Virus record (IMG/VR): IMGVR_UViG_3300026518_000042
Location: 1-30,371 of that record
From: a virus
Direction: 5' to 3' (one strand)
DNA length: 30,371 bases
Shown here: positions 15,687 to 24,014 of the stretch, piece after piece
Layout of the letters: each line of letters starts with the position of its first letter
Position numbering within the stretch: position 1 is the stretch's first letter
The notes under the pieces: model-generated
Database searches by the model: none
Told to the model about the DNA's origin: nothing
The model's input: the letters and a program-made list of their open reading frames with translations, nothing else
Program-made: the position numbers and the translations under genes

Positions 15687-18056
15687 CTATTGTATTACGC
15701 TGTTAGCGTTCCTAGCCCAAGCTATATTAAATCCGCTAGCTGTGGGAGTTATTGTAAATGTAATATCACCTATTACATTTACCGCGGAAGTAACTAATGA
15801 TGAAGATGGTACAGTAGTAGTTATTGTTTCCTGTGTTGTTATATTATATAACGCTTCAGGAGATAATGTAATAGTTAATACTGTGTCTGATGTTCTAACT
15901 ACTGAAGTAATTACTTCTTTAGCTTTTACTTCATTATTCCATCCAGCAGTTTCTGCCCCATCTGATACTAAACCATCTATGATAGCTTGTCTTTGTGCAT
16001 CAAATAAAGTACCTGCCGGTTGCCATGTGTCTCCTGTAAGTGTGATTACTATGGTTTTACCGCCAGCAATAATATCAGCTTCAGTAGCAGAAGTTACTGT
16101 TCCTGATATAGCTGCTGCTATAGTTACTGCATTAGCATAAGCCCATCCAACTATATCAGTACCATTCCACCCTTTACCCTTGAGAGCTGTTTGACCTGTT
16201 TGGTTGATAGTGTAATCGTTGGTTGCAGGGTCAGTGAAATATGTATAGAGATTGGTGTCTTGAGTTCCTACAGCTTTATCTACTGCGGATGTATCGTCAG
16301 TTACGTTATTACTACCTAACGCACCAGTGTAAAAATGAGTAGGTGAAGTATTACCATAGTTGTATCTATTTGACGTAAATATGCCGACACAATTTGTATA
16401 AGTAAAATTTGCTTTACTTACGAATGTACACCAATTACCGCTGTAACTCCCTGCACAATCTATACCTATAACATTATCAAATGATAGTTTAGTTATACTG
16501 TTTGGATTGGCTATACTTGTTTTTATCCCCTTAAAAACACTATCTTTTACTAATATTATCCCTTTAGTGAAATAATGTATTCCATTAAACCCATAATCTA
16601 CATATATATTTTCCCCATAAAATTTGTTTCCTACCCCTTGGTTAGCATTTATACTCGTTGAATAAATCTGTAACCCATACAGCTCTAACTTTTGATTAGC
16701 GTCATAGTTGTAGATATACCCTGAACTATTAAAATGATATCCTGTAAACTTTCCTTTAAAATAGTTATCTCCAGCTACTAATCTCCACGTTTGATCTACT
16801 AAATTATTATTAGAAATATATGTTCCTGCCGCATTAGAACAATCTCCAAACAGTATTAGCTCATTAATTATATCTACTGTACTATCTTGATTAGCTAGTA
16901 TAGCGTCTCTTGCAGATATATAATCCATTGTTCCATCAGATTTCACGTTAAAAACCTTCTTAGAAACAACAGACTGCCACTTATCTGTACTAGCATTAAT
17001 AATAGTTGCGTGATTACCTGAGATTGTTTCGATGATTTTGGTTGAGGCACCTGTGGTAAAATCGTAATTTCTGACGTCCCCTGCACCGTTATCTAGCTGT
17101 ATAGTTGTCAATAAATCTACAAATCTGTACCCACCTATCTTTCCTATAGCCATAGGATTATTGTTATTTACAGATACATCACTACTTATTTCGTTACCAT
17201 TTGTGTACCATTTATACACTCCTGATACCCTTTCTACTTTCACTTTAACATTAGAGTTGCTGTATTGATATGGTCTTGTTAATACTTTTATATTGTCTAC
17301 ATAAAAATATAATCTATTATCATTAGCTCTAAACAATCTTGTAGTATTGTCTGTACTTGAAAATATTTCTATAGAGTTACCACCTGTAAAATCTACTAAA
17401 AATTCAAAACTAAAGTCTCCTGTGGTAGTCCAATTAGGGAATGTTATAGAGGTACCTCCATCAAACTGGTACCCCTCAATCAATCCATTAGCACCTCTCA
17501 CATAGCCCGAATCAACTGGAAATCCTGTGAGTGTACAAACTAAACTAGACGTATGACTTGTAACTGTATTGCCTTTAGTTTGATTAAATTCAAATAAGTG
17601 ATAACCATTACCATCTGTAGCCGTTATTAATTTAATCTTAACTGGTGTTGTACCATCTAATGTATAAGTACCTGTACCGCTAATTGCTGCTGTTGTATTG
17701 TCTGAATAAGTAATTGTACCTGAATATGCTCCAGTAAATGGTATTGAAATACTTTCACTAGCTGTGTTTATATTGAGTGAATACTCTTGCTGCTTCTTCG
17801 TTGAAGTTTTGAATAATGAAAATGGGTCGCTATCAATATTTGCTGGTTTAGTTGCCCATGTTGCACTAACGCGTTCGCCTGAGCTTGCCGCAACACCGAC
17901 TATGTTAGCAACATCAAAAACCTCACCTGTTGCACCTGTTATCATGTTAGTAACAGTTGTACCATCATCAAATTGAAGCGTTATTAACGTGTCTGTATCA
18001 CCATTTTCCCAATCAACTTCAACGGGTGTTATCAACTCGTCAACATAAGTAGTCAT
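15687..18056 (-). CDS. Tailspike/adhesin with LamG-like and beta-helix regions
   Basis: 789 aa. Rough layout: an N-terminal module (1-110); a beta domain with Thr/Gly strands; a concanavalin/LamG-like region (about 194-332: GYQFDGGTSITFPNWTTTGD, FSFEFLVDF, YKWYTNGNEI, MAIGK); a right-handed beta-helix candidate (about 369-575) with the rungs ELYGLQIYS, FYGENIYVDYG and ILVKDSVFKG; and a C-terminal module (about 650-774, SGTVTSATEADIIAGGKTIV, FDAQRQAIIDGL, AKEVITSVVRTSDTVLTITL) that I recognise as recurring in phage adhesins. Probably a receptor-binding or depolymerase spike; no catalytic pair could be identified, so enzymatic activity is unproven. Confidence 0.7.
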   Translation of the reverse strand: MTTYVDELITPVEVDWENGDTDTLITLQFDDGTTVTNMITGATGEVFDVANIVGVAASSGERVSATWATKPANIDSDPFSLFKTSTKKQQEYSLNINTASESISIPFTGAYSGTITYSDNTTAAISGTGTYTLDGTTPVKIKLITATDGNGYHLFEFNQTKGNTVTSHTSSLVCTLTGFPVDSGYVRGANGLIEGYQFDGGTSITFPNWTTTGDFSFEFLVDFTGGNSIEIFSSTDNTTRLFRANDNRLYFYVDNIKVLTRPYQYSNSNVKVKVERVSGVYKWYTNGNEISSDVSVNNNNPMAIGKIGGYRFVDLLTTIQLDNGAGDVRNYDFTTGASTKIIETISGNHATIINASTDKWQSVVSKKVFNVKSDGTMDYISARDAILANQDSTVDIINELILFGDCSNAAGTYISNNNLVDQTWRLVAGDNYFKGKFTGYHFNSSGYIYNYDANQKLELYGLQIYSTSINANQGVGNKFYGENIYVDYGFNGIHYFTKGIILVKDSVFKGIKTSIANPNSITKLSFDNVIGIDCAGSYSGNWCTFVSKANFTYTNCVGIFTSNRYNYGNTSPTHFYTGALGSNNVTDDTSAVDKAVGTQDTNLYTYFTDPATNDYTINQTGQTALKGKGWNGTDIVGWAYANAVTIAAAISGTVTSATEADIIAGGKTIVITLTGDTWQPAGTLFDAQRQAIIDGLVSDGAETAGWNNEVKAKEVITSVVRTSDTVLTITLSPEALYNITTQETITTTVPSSSLVTSAVNVIGDITFTITPTASGFNIAWARNANSVIQ

Positions 18057-18067
18057 AATAACTACCT

Positions 18068-18775
18068 CTACAGTGTTTCTTCAAAGAACGTATTGAATGG
18101 GAATTGATAGCTACATACTGCTTTAAGCTTAATATGTCGAGCCAGCGGTTTAGAAATGGTTGTGCTTAAACTCACATCACCAGCTTTAACACTAAACACA
18201 TGCAATGGTCTATTCTCCAATGCAAAATTACTATCTACTGTTTTATCTGCATCCATCGGTGCATTACGAGCTGTCACGGTCACCGTACAATCCACTGGCA
18301 CGGGATTGTCAAACGTGATAATCAACTTATACTGCTTATTATTCAACACTACTTGATAATCAATACCGCCCATAAAGCTATAAGAAGCTGATTCTAAATC
18401 GCCGAATAACTTAGCATTGTCATAGTCTGCTTGTGTGATATTAGCAAATGGGGTTGAAGTAGGATTAGCATAAGCAATCGCATAATCAACAAACGCTTGA
18501 CTAACTAGCCCATCAGTAACCATCTTATCAAGCAACGGTTTAACGCTCGCAGGGTGATTATTAATTAAATTAAATTCTGAGCCAAACTGTAACGCCAGTT
18601 GTAATCCCTTAGCTTCCTCAGTAGTTGCATTCATAATTGAAGATACATGCTGGAAACTGGTCATAAAAGCCACCATCATATCTGGTGAAATCATCCTCTG
18701 ACCTGTCTCAGCATAAGCCTGTGTGCTAGCTAAAGTAGCGGTAGGATTTGCTTGTAAGTATTCTTGTAAGTTCAT
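18068..18775 (-). CDS. Tail-cassette protein, unknown
   Basis: 235 aa. The N-terminal half is helical (MNLQEYLQANPTATLASTQA, then AYAETGQRMISPDMMVAFMT). The C-terminal half is strand-rich (YQVVLNNKQYKLIITFDNPV, TVTVTARNAPMDADKTVDS, LHVFSVKAGDVSL). This two-part build suggests an attachment helix bundle plus an Ig-like or carbohydrate-binding beta domain, but no family was recognised. ATGA overlap with the upstream membrane-protein gene. It may be an adaptor for the adjacent spike; inference only. Confidence 0.6.
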   Translation of the reverse strand: MNLQEYLQANPTATLASTQAYAETGQRMISPDMMVAFMTSFQHVSSIMNATTEEAKGLQLALQFGSEFNLINNHPASVKPLLDKMVTDGLVSQAFVDYAIAYANPTSTPFANITQADYDNAKLFGDLESASYSFMGGIDYQVVLNNKQYKLIITFDNPVPVDCTVTVTARNAPMDADKTVDSNFALENRPLHVFSVKAGDVSLSTTISKPLARHIKLKAVCSYQFPFNTFFEETL

Positions 18776-19095
18776 TCAACTTCGTCCCATTCAATAGAAT
18801 TATAACAATGGTTTTTCTGAAACCAGAAAAGTGTATTTATTATTTTCTGTGCTCTAAGCCATTCTTTAGTTTTATATTTCCAAGCCATATAACCTACTCG
18901 ACCTGATATTGTATGATCTTCATTACCATTCAGTATTGCATTCATATCTTGATCATCTGAAATCCATATTTTTAACGCATAAGGTCTAAGCTTAACTATA
19001 AATATAGAAATAAATGCTATAAGTATTTTATACCAACCTTTTAAAGAAGTAACTACCGAAAGTACCCAAAGTATTCCAATTAATATTATTTTCAT
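18772..19095 (-). CDS. Small membrane protein of the 'HC..SI..DE' phage type
   Basis: 107 aa from the ATG at 19095, chosen over a GTG at 19116 because AAGGA lies 5-6 nt before the ATG. Two hydrophobic N-terminal stretches (KIILIGILWVLSVVT and WYKILIAFISIFIV). The C-terminal half carries DHTISGRVGYMAW and ends NHCYNSIEWDEVE. This matches a recurring small phage protein pattern (DETISSR, a Trp-rich middle, then HC..SI..DE) found near tail or lysis genes in many phages. Its biochemical role is not known to me. Stop overlaps the next start (ATGA). Confidence 0.6.
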   Translation of the reverse strand: MKIILIGILWVLSVVTSLKGWYKILIAFISIFIVKLRPYALKIWISDDQDMNAILNGNEDHTISGRVGYMAWKYKTKEWLRAQKIINTLFWFQKNHCYNSIEWDEVE

Positions 19096-19140
19096 ATCAT
19101 TCCTTAATGTAATCACGTATAAATTAAATAAAATAGTTTT

Positions 19141-19491
19141 TTAAATTCTTTCTAATCGACCGCCAGAGTAATGCAAACCATTTTTTATAATAAGCAAAAG
19201 CTCTTTTAACTTCCCCTCTACATTAGCGGGTAAGCCATCATCTTCAGGTAAAATGTTATTAACATCTACAATAAATTCATTGATTAGTTCATCTACTGTT
19301 TTATGTATAGAAGAACTTTCATCAGCATTAAGCCTTTCGTTAACTCCTTGTACAATAGTTTCCCAGTTCCAATCATTACCTGATTTTTTGCTTAGCGCTA
19401 AAACATCATCACCTGATTGATAGCCGATTGCGTACTCAGTACCGTTATGAGTAAATTTGTAATCGTGACTTTCTGGTATTGCGTTTTTCAT
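19141..19491 (-). CDS. Hypothetical tail-cassette protein
   Basis: 116 aa. A beta-like N-terminus (YKFTHNGTEYAIGYQSGDDV) precedes a helical body (IVQGVNERLN, TVDELINEFIVDVNNILPED, GKLKELLLIIKNGLHYSGG). No membrane segment, signal or recognised motif. It sits between the small membrane protein and the fibre-associated protein gene. Its start follows a 57-bp A/T-only-looking gap in which I see no firm promoter. Confidence 0.5.
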   Translation of the reverse strand: MKNAIPESHDYKFTHNGTEYAIGYQSGDDVLALSKKSGNDWNWETIVQGVNERLNADESSSIHKTVDELINEFIVDVNNILPEDDGLPANVEGKLKELLLIIKNGLHYSGGRLERI

Positions 19492-19548
19492 TATGTTTAT
19501 CCTATTATACTTATTTAAAAATAATAATTAATATTAAATATTATATAC

Positions 19549-19929
19549 TTATATTTTTTCGTTATCTGTACCATCAATCAACATTTTAGATTTACGAGTA
19601 CTTTCTAATAAACCTATAGAGACTAAATAATCTATTGCATTTACTACATCAACATCATCTAAATCTACAAACGTCGCCAATTTTAGATCCTCATAAATAT
19701 CAACCACGATAGGGTCTGTACTCGCTCTGATAGCGATACGTTCCGCTTGGGTAAAACGTTTCATAAAAGCACGTTTGGTAATGCGTCGTATCGGTTCAGG
19801 TACACTGCTTTCATGTACGCTTTCTATATACCCTTCATTTCCTTTAGAATCTATAAAAATTTTTCTATATACCTGACCTACTTTCGGTGATCCTTCTACC
19901 CATTCTCCATTTACTAATATTTTTATCAT
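19549..19929 (-). CDS. Fibre-associated small protein (KRAFxxRFTxAE type)
   Basis: 126 aa. The central motif RRITKRAFMKRFTQAERIAI, followed by ATFVDLDDVDVVNAIDYLVSIGLL, is a pattern I have seen in small proteins next to tail fibre genes of many phages. There it is of unknown role, possibly a fibre-assembly factor. GGAGGAAG lies ahead of the ATG, and the start overlaps the upstream stop (TAATG), so it is coupled to the small beta protein gene before it. Confidence 0.6.
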   Translation of the reverse strand: MIKILVNGEWVEGSPKVGQVYRKIFIDSKGNEGYIESVHESSVPEPIRRITKRAFMKRFTQAERIAIRASTDPIVVDIYEDLKLATFVDLDDVDVVNAIDYLVSIGLLESTRKSKMLIDGTDNEKI

Positions 19930-20307
19930 TTAAACTTCCTCCATAATTTGCCATCCAACTTTAACTTTATACGTATTATTGCCAGTATTTGATACTATAA
20001 CTTGCTCACCTTTACCACATACTATTTGACCTACTGAGTTTTGCCCAGAAGAACCTACGACCTGTTGAACTCTTGTCGTACCTGTCGTATCTACTATTGC
20101 ACTAAATAATGTTACTCCTCCAGATGTAACATTTACATTATAACTAGACGATACAGTATCAGAATAGATAGAAGTTATTATAACAAACTGGGAAGATGTA
20201 GGATTAATAACTACGATATTTCCTTGAGCAAAGTTTCCTGCTATTCCTGTAGACACTGTTTTAAATGTCTTACCACCAGCCATTAAAAATTGACTTAATT
20301 CACTCAT
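19930..20307 (-). CDS. Small beta-rich structural protein
   Basis: 125 aa, predicted nearly all-beta (KTVSTGIAGNFAQGNIVVIN, SSQFVIITSIYS, YNVNVTSGGVTLFSAIVD, KGEQVIVSNTGNNTYKVKVG). This composition and its size are typical of phage tail or head decoration domains. Thirteen bases separate it from the large tail fibre gene upstream. Function inferred as a fibre accessory or decoration protein. Confidence 0.55.
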   Translation of the reverse strand: MSELSQFLMAGGKTFKTVSTGIAGNFAQGNIVVINPTSSQFVIITSIYSDTVSSSYNVNVTSGGVTLFSAIVDTTGTTRVQQVVGSSGQNSVGQIVCGKGEQVIVSNTGNNTYKVKVGWQIMEEV

Positions 20308-20320
20308 ATTATTTATTCTC

Positions 20321-23300
20321 CTAAATTGGTGTTACTTCAACTATCCAATTATAAATATCGATCTTTTTGAACCTTGCTTTAAATTTGCCTGTATTCATAG
20401 TGACTGTATTGCCTTGTGAGGTTCCGTCCACGTAAAAAGCACCTTGGTCGGTTACCACAGTTATGTTACCTACTGTGCTGTACAGTCGGTTTACTTCAAC
20501 TACATCGCCCACAAGATATGAACTTTCATTTAAAGTTAACGTAGCTGTTCCCGTCCAATAATCTATCTCAGTGAAAATTGCTTGTCGTACTAGCGTTCGT
20601 GTACTAGGATTAGTAAGGTATTCTCGGTTAGATATAGGCTGGTTATTTATTTTACCTATAAATTCCTCTAAATAGGTATTAGTACCGTACACATATACCC
20701 CAGTAACTATATGTACTGGAGCATTAAAGTAAAATTTCGCTCTGTCTGTATATAAATGACACCAATTTACATTATCAGGTCCTATAGTCATTTCGCCATA
20801 AGAAGTTATTACTTTTAGCTGTTTAGTAGGTGTTTGAGATAGTGAAGATAAACCAACATCAGTTGCAGTAGGTTTATTGCCTTCGTGGTATAAAGCGTAA
20901 GTAACTTGTCCCATAGACCAACCACCAACGGATAATTTGTTGGTAGCACCATCTAATCCGAACCTAACCGCGTAATCACCTACAATATGGAAAGTCATAA
21001 ACGCATCACCACTACCGCCATTTTGAATAGCAACTAACCCAGCGTTTGTATTGGGTGTAGTGGAAATAGTTTGCGAGGTGGGTACATTAAATGTGTGAGC
21101 TGCTGTATTCGACCAAACTGAGTTACCATTCCATGTATTGTTACCTGAGTATGTGTTCGATCCAGTAAGCAATTCTTTATTATCTAATCTGTTCCAGCTT
21201 GACCATGCGGTATTAAACGACCTTACATAAGTATCACCTGATTGGTAATGGCTAGCTATCTGAGTAATTACGTCTGCTTCATTGCCTAATATCACCAACG
21301 CATAAAAATCTGCTGTTGGTGCATTAGTTGCTGTATTATTTACACGATAAAACCCATTAGTTTTATAAGTGTTTAAATCACCAGTAATATAACTATTTGT
21401 TTGTGGTATTGCACCCACCTCTGACGGAGTAGCCCATCTACTAGCGTATACTGGTACGTTAGTTAGTATGCTCCAGTCATGGGTTGCAGGGTGTGTGTAC
21501 ACCGTATCTGTAAAAACAGCTCCAGCAGGTACATCAGTCAATACTTGAGATTTATCCGCTTTAAGTGCTAAAGCGTTAGCCGTAGCTGTACTAATAGGCT
21601 TATTTATATCCGATGTGTTGTTTACTGACCCTAAACCTACATCAGAAGCTGTAATAGCTACATTAGAAGATAATGCTTTACCATTAACAGTAATTGTTTT
21701 ATCTACTTTTAAAGCTAGTGCTGTATTAGTGGCGGTACTTACAGGTTTATCTAAATCTGCTGTATTATCTACTGAAGATAATCCTACATCTGATTTGTTT
21801 AATACTACTGCGCCTACTTTACCAGCTACGGAAGATACGGCAGACAATGGGGATAATATTTTCGTCCAGTCGGCTATAGTACCAGATACTCCACCATTAT
21901 GAATAAATGTATTATTTAGGTCTGTTCTTATTGCTATATCACCTGACTGAGCAGAAATAGCTAACTGAGCAGCTTCACTAGATACTACAGAAGTATTCGT
22001 TATAGCAATTGAAGGTAAATTGGAAGCATCAATTTTATAGCCTGTACCTACAGTCCAATCAAGATGTTCTTTTAATGAAACTCCTGATAAATCGTTATGA
22101 ACAAAATCAGAAGATACTTGGTCTCCTGTATTAACACCGCTCTGATTAGCTAATAAAGCTTTCTCTGCATCAGTAAAAGCATTAGTATTAAGTTCTGCTT
22201 CATAAGCTGTTTTTACTTCAGCCCCTGTCATATTACCAGTATATCCAGCATCATTAGTTAACTGGCTAATATTATCTAATGGTTGCAGTGCAGTATCTGC
22301 TTTAGACCCTTGAACAGAAGTAGCATAGTAAGAAGGTAACTGACCACCTAATTTTAAAGAATCTACGGCTGTACCTCCTGCTATAGCTGCTGCTTTCTGT
22401 TTCCAATGATAAGCAGAATATTCAGTAGTTCCAGGTATTAAAGAATCTTCAGGATGATTAGCGTACATTTGAGCTAAATTTTTACTAGCAGAAGCATTAG
22501 ATTCGCTTGTAGCAGCCGCACTAGCTAATGTTGACGTATTTGTTTCGCTAGTCGAGGCGTTATTAGCAGAAGCTAAGGCGTTATCAGCAAATGTAGACGC
22601 ATTATTAGAATATGTTAACGCATTATTAGAGTATGTTAACGCTGTATTTTTATTAGTTTCTGTCGCTGTTACATTATTATTAGTGGTAATAACATCACTA
22701 TTAGTTATAGCAGCATTAGCAGCGGATATGTTACTGTAGTGCTTAGCAGACCTAGTGCCTATACCATCTACGTCTGTGTTATCAGCCTTTTCTGCCCAAT
22801 CTGCTGCTAAATTTTTATAATTTAGTGCGGAATCTCTATAAGATTTACTACTTTCAGAATATATAAAAGAATCCCCTTTATAGGTAAGGGCTTCATTTTT
22901 ATACGTAAGGGCATCACCTCTGTATGTAAACGCATCATTTCTGTATGTAAATGCGTCGTTTTTATAATTAAACGCATCATTCTTATAAGATAGTGCGGAA
23001 TTTGCGTTAGATGCTGAATCAGAAGCACTATTTATAGCTGATACTATATCTATAGCTGCCCATGAGTTGCCACTCATATTGTAGTATACAAGGTAATTAT
23101 TATTAGAATCTAAGTAATAATCCCCATCTTGTATAGGTGCATTGTCTCTTCTCTGTGAAGGAGGAGTAGTTGAAGCACCTAAATACTTTAAAGAAGCTGA
23201 TAACCCTTTAGCAGCTTCTACTATATCATCTATATTATCAGCTACTATTTTTATCTCTTCGTATTTACTATCAACATCTCTGTTTTTTACGACATTGACA

Positions 23301-23329
23301 TCTGCAAGGGTAGATTTTCTCCTAGACAC
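20321..23329 (-). CDS. Large tail fibre protein with heptad repeats
   Basis: 1002 aa from a GTG start (AGAGGG 8 nt upstream; TAGTG overlap with the adaptor stop). Residues 1-100 form an N-terminal anchor-like domain (SKYEEIKIVADNIDDIVEAA, DGDYYLDSNNNYLVYYN). Residues 112-181 are ten heptads of the form A(F/L)TY(K/R)xD, followed by Asn/Ser/Ala coiled coil. The middle has repeats of the SDVGLSSVDNTADLDKPVS type ('VDNT..DKP' fibre repeats). The C-terminal part (WNRLDNKELL, GLVAIQNGGSGDAFMTFHI) resembles beta-prism or tip domains, ending KKIDIYNWIVEVTPI. The fibre would attach through its N-terminus near the adaptor product encoded just upstream. Confidence 0.85.
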   Translation of the reverse strand: MSRRKSTLADVNVVKNRDVDSKYEEIKIVADNIDDIVEAAKGLSASLKYLGASTTPPSQRRDNAPIQDGDYYLDSNNNYLVYYNMSGNSWAAIDIVSAINSASDSASNANSALSYKNDAFNYKNDAFTYRNDAFTYRGDALTYKNEALTYKGDSFIYSESSKSYRDSALNYKNLAADWAEKADNTDVDGIGTRSAKHYSNISAANAAITNSDVITTNNNVTATETNKNTALTYSNNALTYSNNASTFADNALASANNASTSETNTSTLASAAATSESNASASKNLAQMYANHPEDSLIPGTTEYSAYHWKQKAAAIAGGTAVDSLKLGGQLPSYYATSVQGSKADTALQPLDNISQLTNDAGYTGNMTGAEVKTAYEAELNTNAFTDAEKALLANQSGVNTGDQVSSDFVHNDLSGVSLKEHLDWTVGTGYKIDASNLPSIAITNTSVVSSEAAQLAISAQSGDIAIRTDLNNTFIHNGGVSGTIADWTKILSPLSAVSSVAGKVGAVVLNKSDVGLSSVDNTADLDKPVSTATNTALALKVDKTITVNGKALSSNVAITASDVGLGSVNNTSDINKPISTATANALALKADKSQVLTDVPAGAVFTDTVYTHPATHDWSILTNVPVYASRWATPSEVGAIPQTNSYITGDLNTYKTNGFYRVNNTATNAPTADFYALVILGNEADVITQIASHYQSGDTYVRSFNTAWSSWNRLDNKELLTGSNTYSGNNTWNGNSVWSNTAAHTFNVPTSQTISTTPNTNAGLVAIQNGGSGDAFMTFHIVGDYAVRFGLDGATNKLSVGGWSMGQVTYALYHEGNKPTATDVGLSSLSQTPTKQLKVITSYGEMTIGPDNVNWCHLYTDRAKFYFNAPVHIVTGVYVYGTNTYLEEFIGKINNQPISNREYLTNPSTRTLVRQAIFTEIDYWTGTATLTLNESSYLVGDVVEVNRLYSTVGNITVVTDQGAFYVDGTSQGNTVTMNTGKFKARFKKIDIYNWIVEVTPI
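22787..22996 (-). repeat. 21-bp imperfect tandem repeats inside tail fibre gene
   Basis: About ten in-frame 21-bp units encoding A(F/L)xY(K/R)xD heptads. Several neighbours differ at only a few bases (for example CTGTATGTAAAYGC recurs at 21-bp steps near 22920-22960). Such tracts can gain or lose whole units by slippage or recombination without a frameshift, changing fibre length. Confidence 0.75.
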
Positions 23330-23961
23330 TATACGAACCCTCTACTAGACAATCTAAATGGCATAGCTACAGAATCTATTGGGGTAGCTATTCCGAGCTC
23401 TATAGCTTTATCTACACTTCTTACAAATCTACGCCAATGAGCATTATTTTCTGATTGTGCGTCACCTCTTATGCCTAGATGCGCTCTATACCCCACGTAG
23501 CTTAATAGTGCTTCTATCAGTGAATCAGGTAATTCTAACTCTGTAACCCCATCTTCAGCGTGTATAGAAGTTATCATAGCTGGTTTAGCTACATATATTA
23601 TAGATACATAAGAACCTACAACTGATGAAGGTATTTGAATAGTGTTCCAATCGTTAAAAAACACACTATAAGGATTATCTTCATCGTTTACTGGGAGTTC
23701 GTTATTCTTATTCTTTTCTTTTTCTGATATTGTTATTTCGCCATGAACTGACAAATAATACATAAAATTAGAAGGCATATCATAATATGCAACACCATCT
23801 ACTAAATTTACTATGTATTCTTCTACTTTTATAGGAAATCTTTTGTATAGCTCTATCATGCCTAAGTTTATAAAAGCTACTATAGCGTCTATGTCATCTT
23901 TAGCAGCTACTCCTGATAGCTCACTGTATTTAGCTAAAGATACTAAATCTTTTATAAGCAT
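23329..23961 (-). CDS. Head-tail adaptor / tail accessory protein (P22 gp4-like)
   Basis: 210 aa. The start is the ATG at 23961 because GGAG lies 6 nt before it; a TTG at 23973 is less likely. An N-terminal helical bundle (IKDLVSLAKYSELSGVAAKD, AFINLGMIELYKRFPI), then DGVAYYDMPSNFMYYLSVHG and VSIIYVAKPAM, then ELPDSLIEALLSYVGYRAHL. This fits the adaptor pattern of P22 gp4-type and N4 gp67-type proteins that dock under the portal and receive the tail. It lies between the large terminase and tail fibre genes, as expected for this family. One-base overlap with the fibre gene. Confidence 0.65.
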   Translation of the reverse strand: MLIKDLVSLAKYSELSGVAAKDDIDAIVAFINLGMIELYKRFPIKVEEYIVNLVDGVAYYDMPSNFMYYLSVHGEITISEKEKNKNNELPVNDEDNPYSVFFNDWNTIQIPSSVVGSYVSIIYVAKPAMITSIHAEDGVTELELPDSLIEALLSYVGYRAHLGIRGDAQSENNAHWRRFVRSVDKAIELGIATPIDSVAMPFRLSSRGFV

Positions 23962-23997
23962 TAAGATCTCCAAGTATTATGTATTTATATTGATAAC

Positions 23998-24006
23998 ATT
24001 ATATCA
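23998..24006 (-). promoter_or_regulatory. Extended -10 promoter ahead of adaptor/tail fibre
   Basis: On the minus strand TGATATAAT, a perfect TGnTATAAT, in the 53-bp gap after the large terminase gene. The start point would be near 23991, about 30 nt before the adaptor ATG. The -35 region is poor. Confidence 0.45.
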
Positions 24007-24014
24007 TATACAAG

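Noticed and set aside
22822-23028. 68-aa minus-strand ORF with its own repeats
   Set aside because: It is an out-of-frame reading of the 21-bp repeats of the tail fibre; a repeat length divisible by three keeps other frames open.
379-23329. Diversity-generating retroelement acting on the fibre genes
   Set aside because: No reverse transcriptase gene and no template/variable repeat pair were seen in the window.
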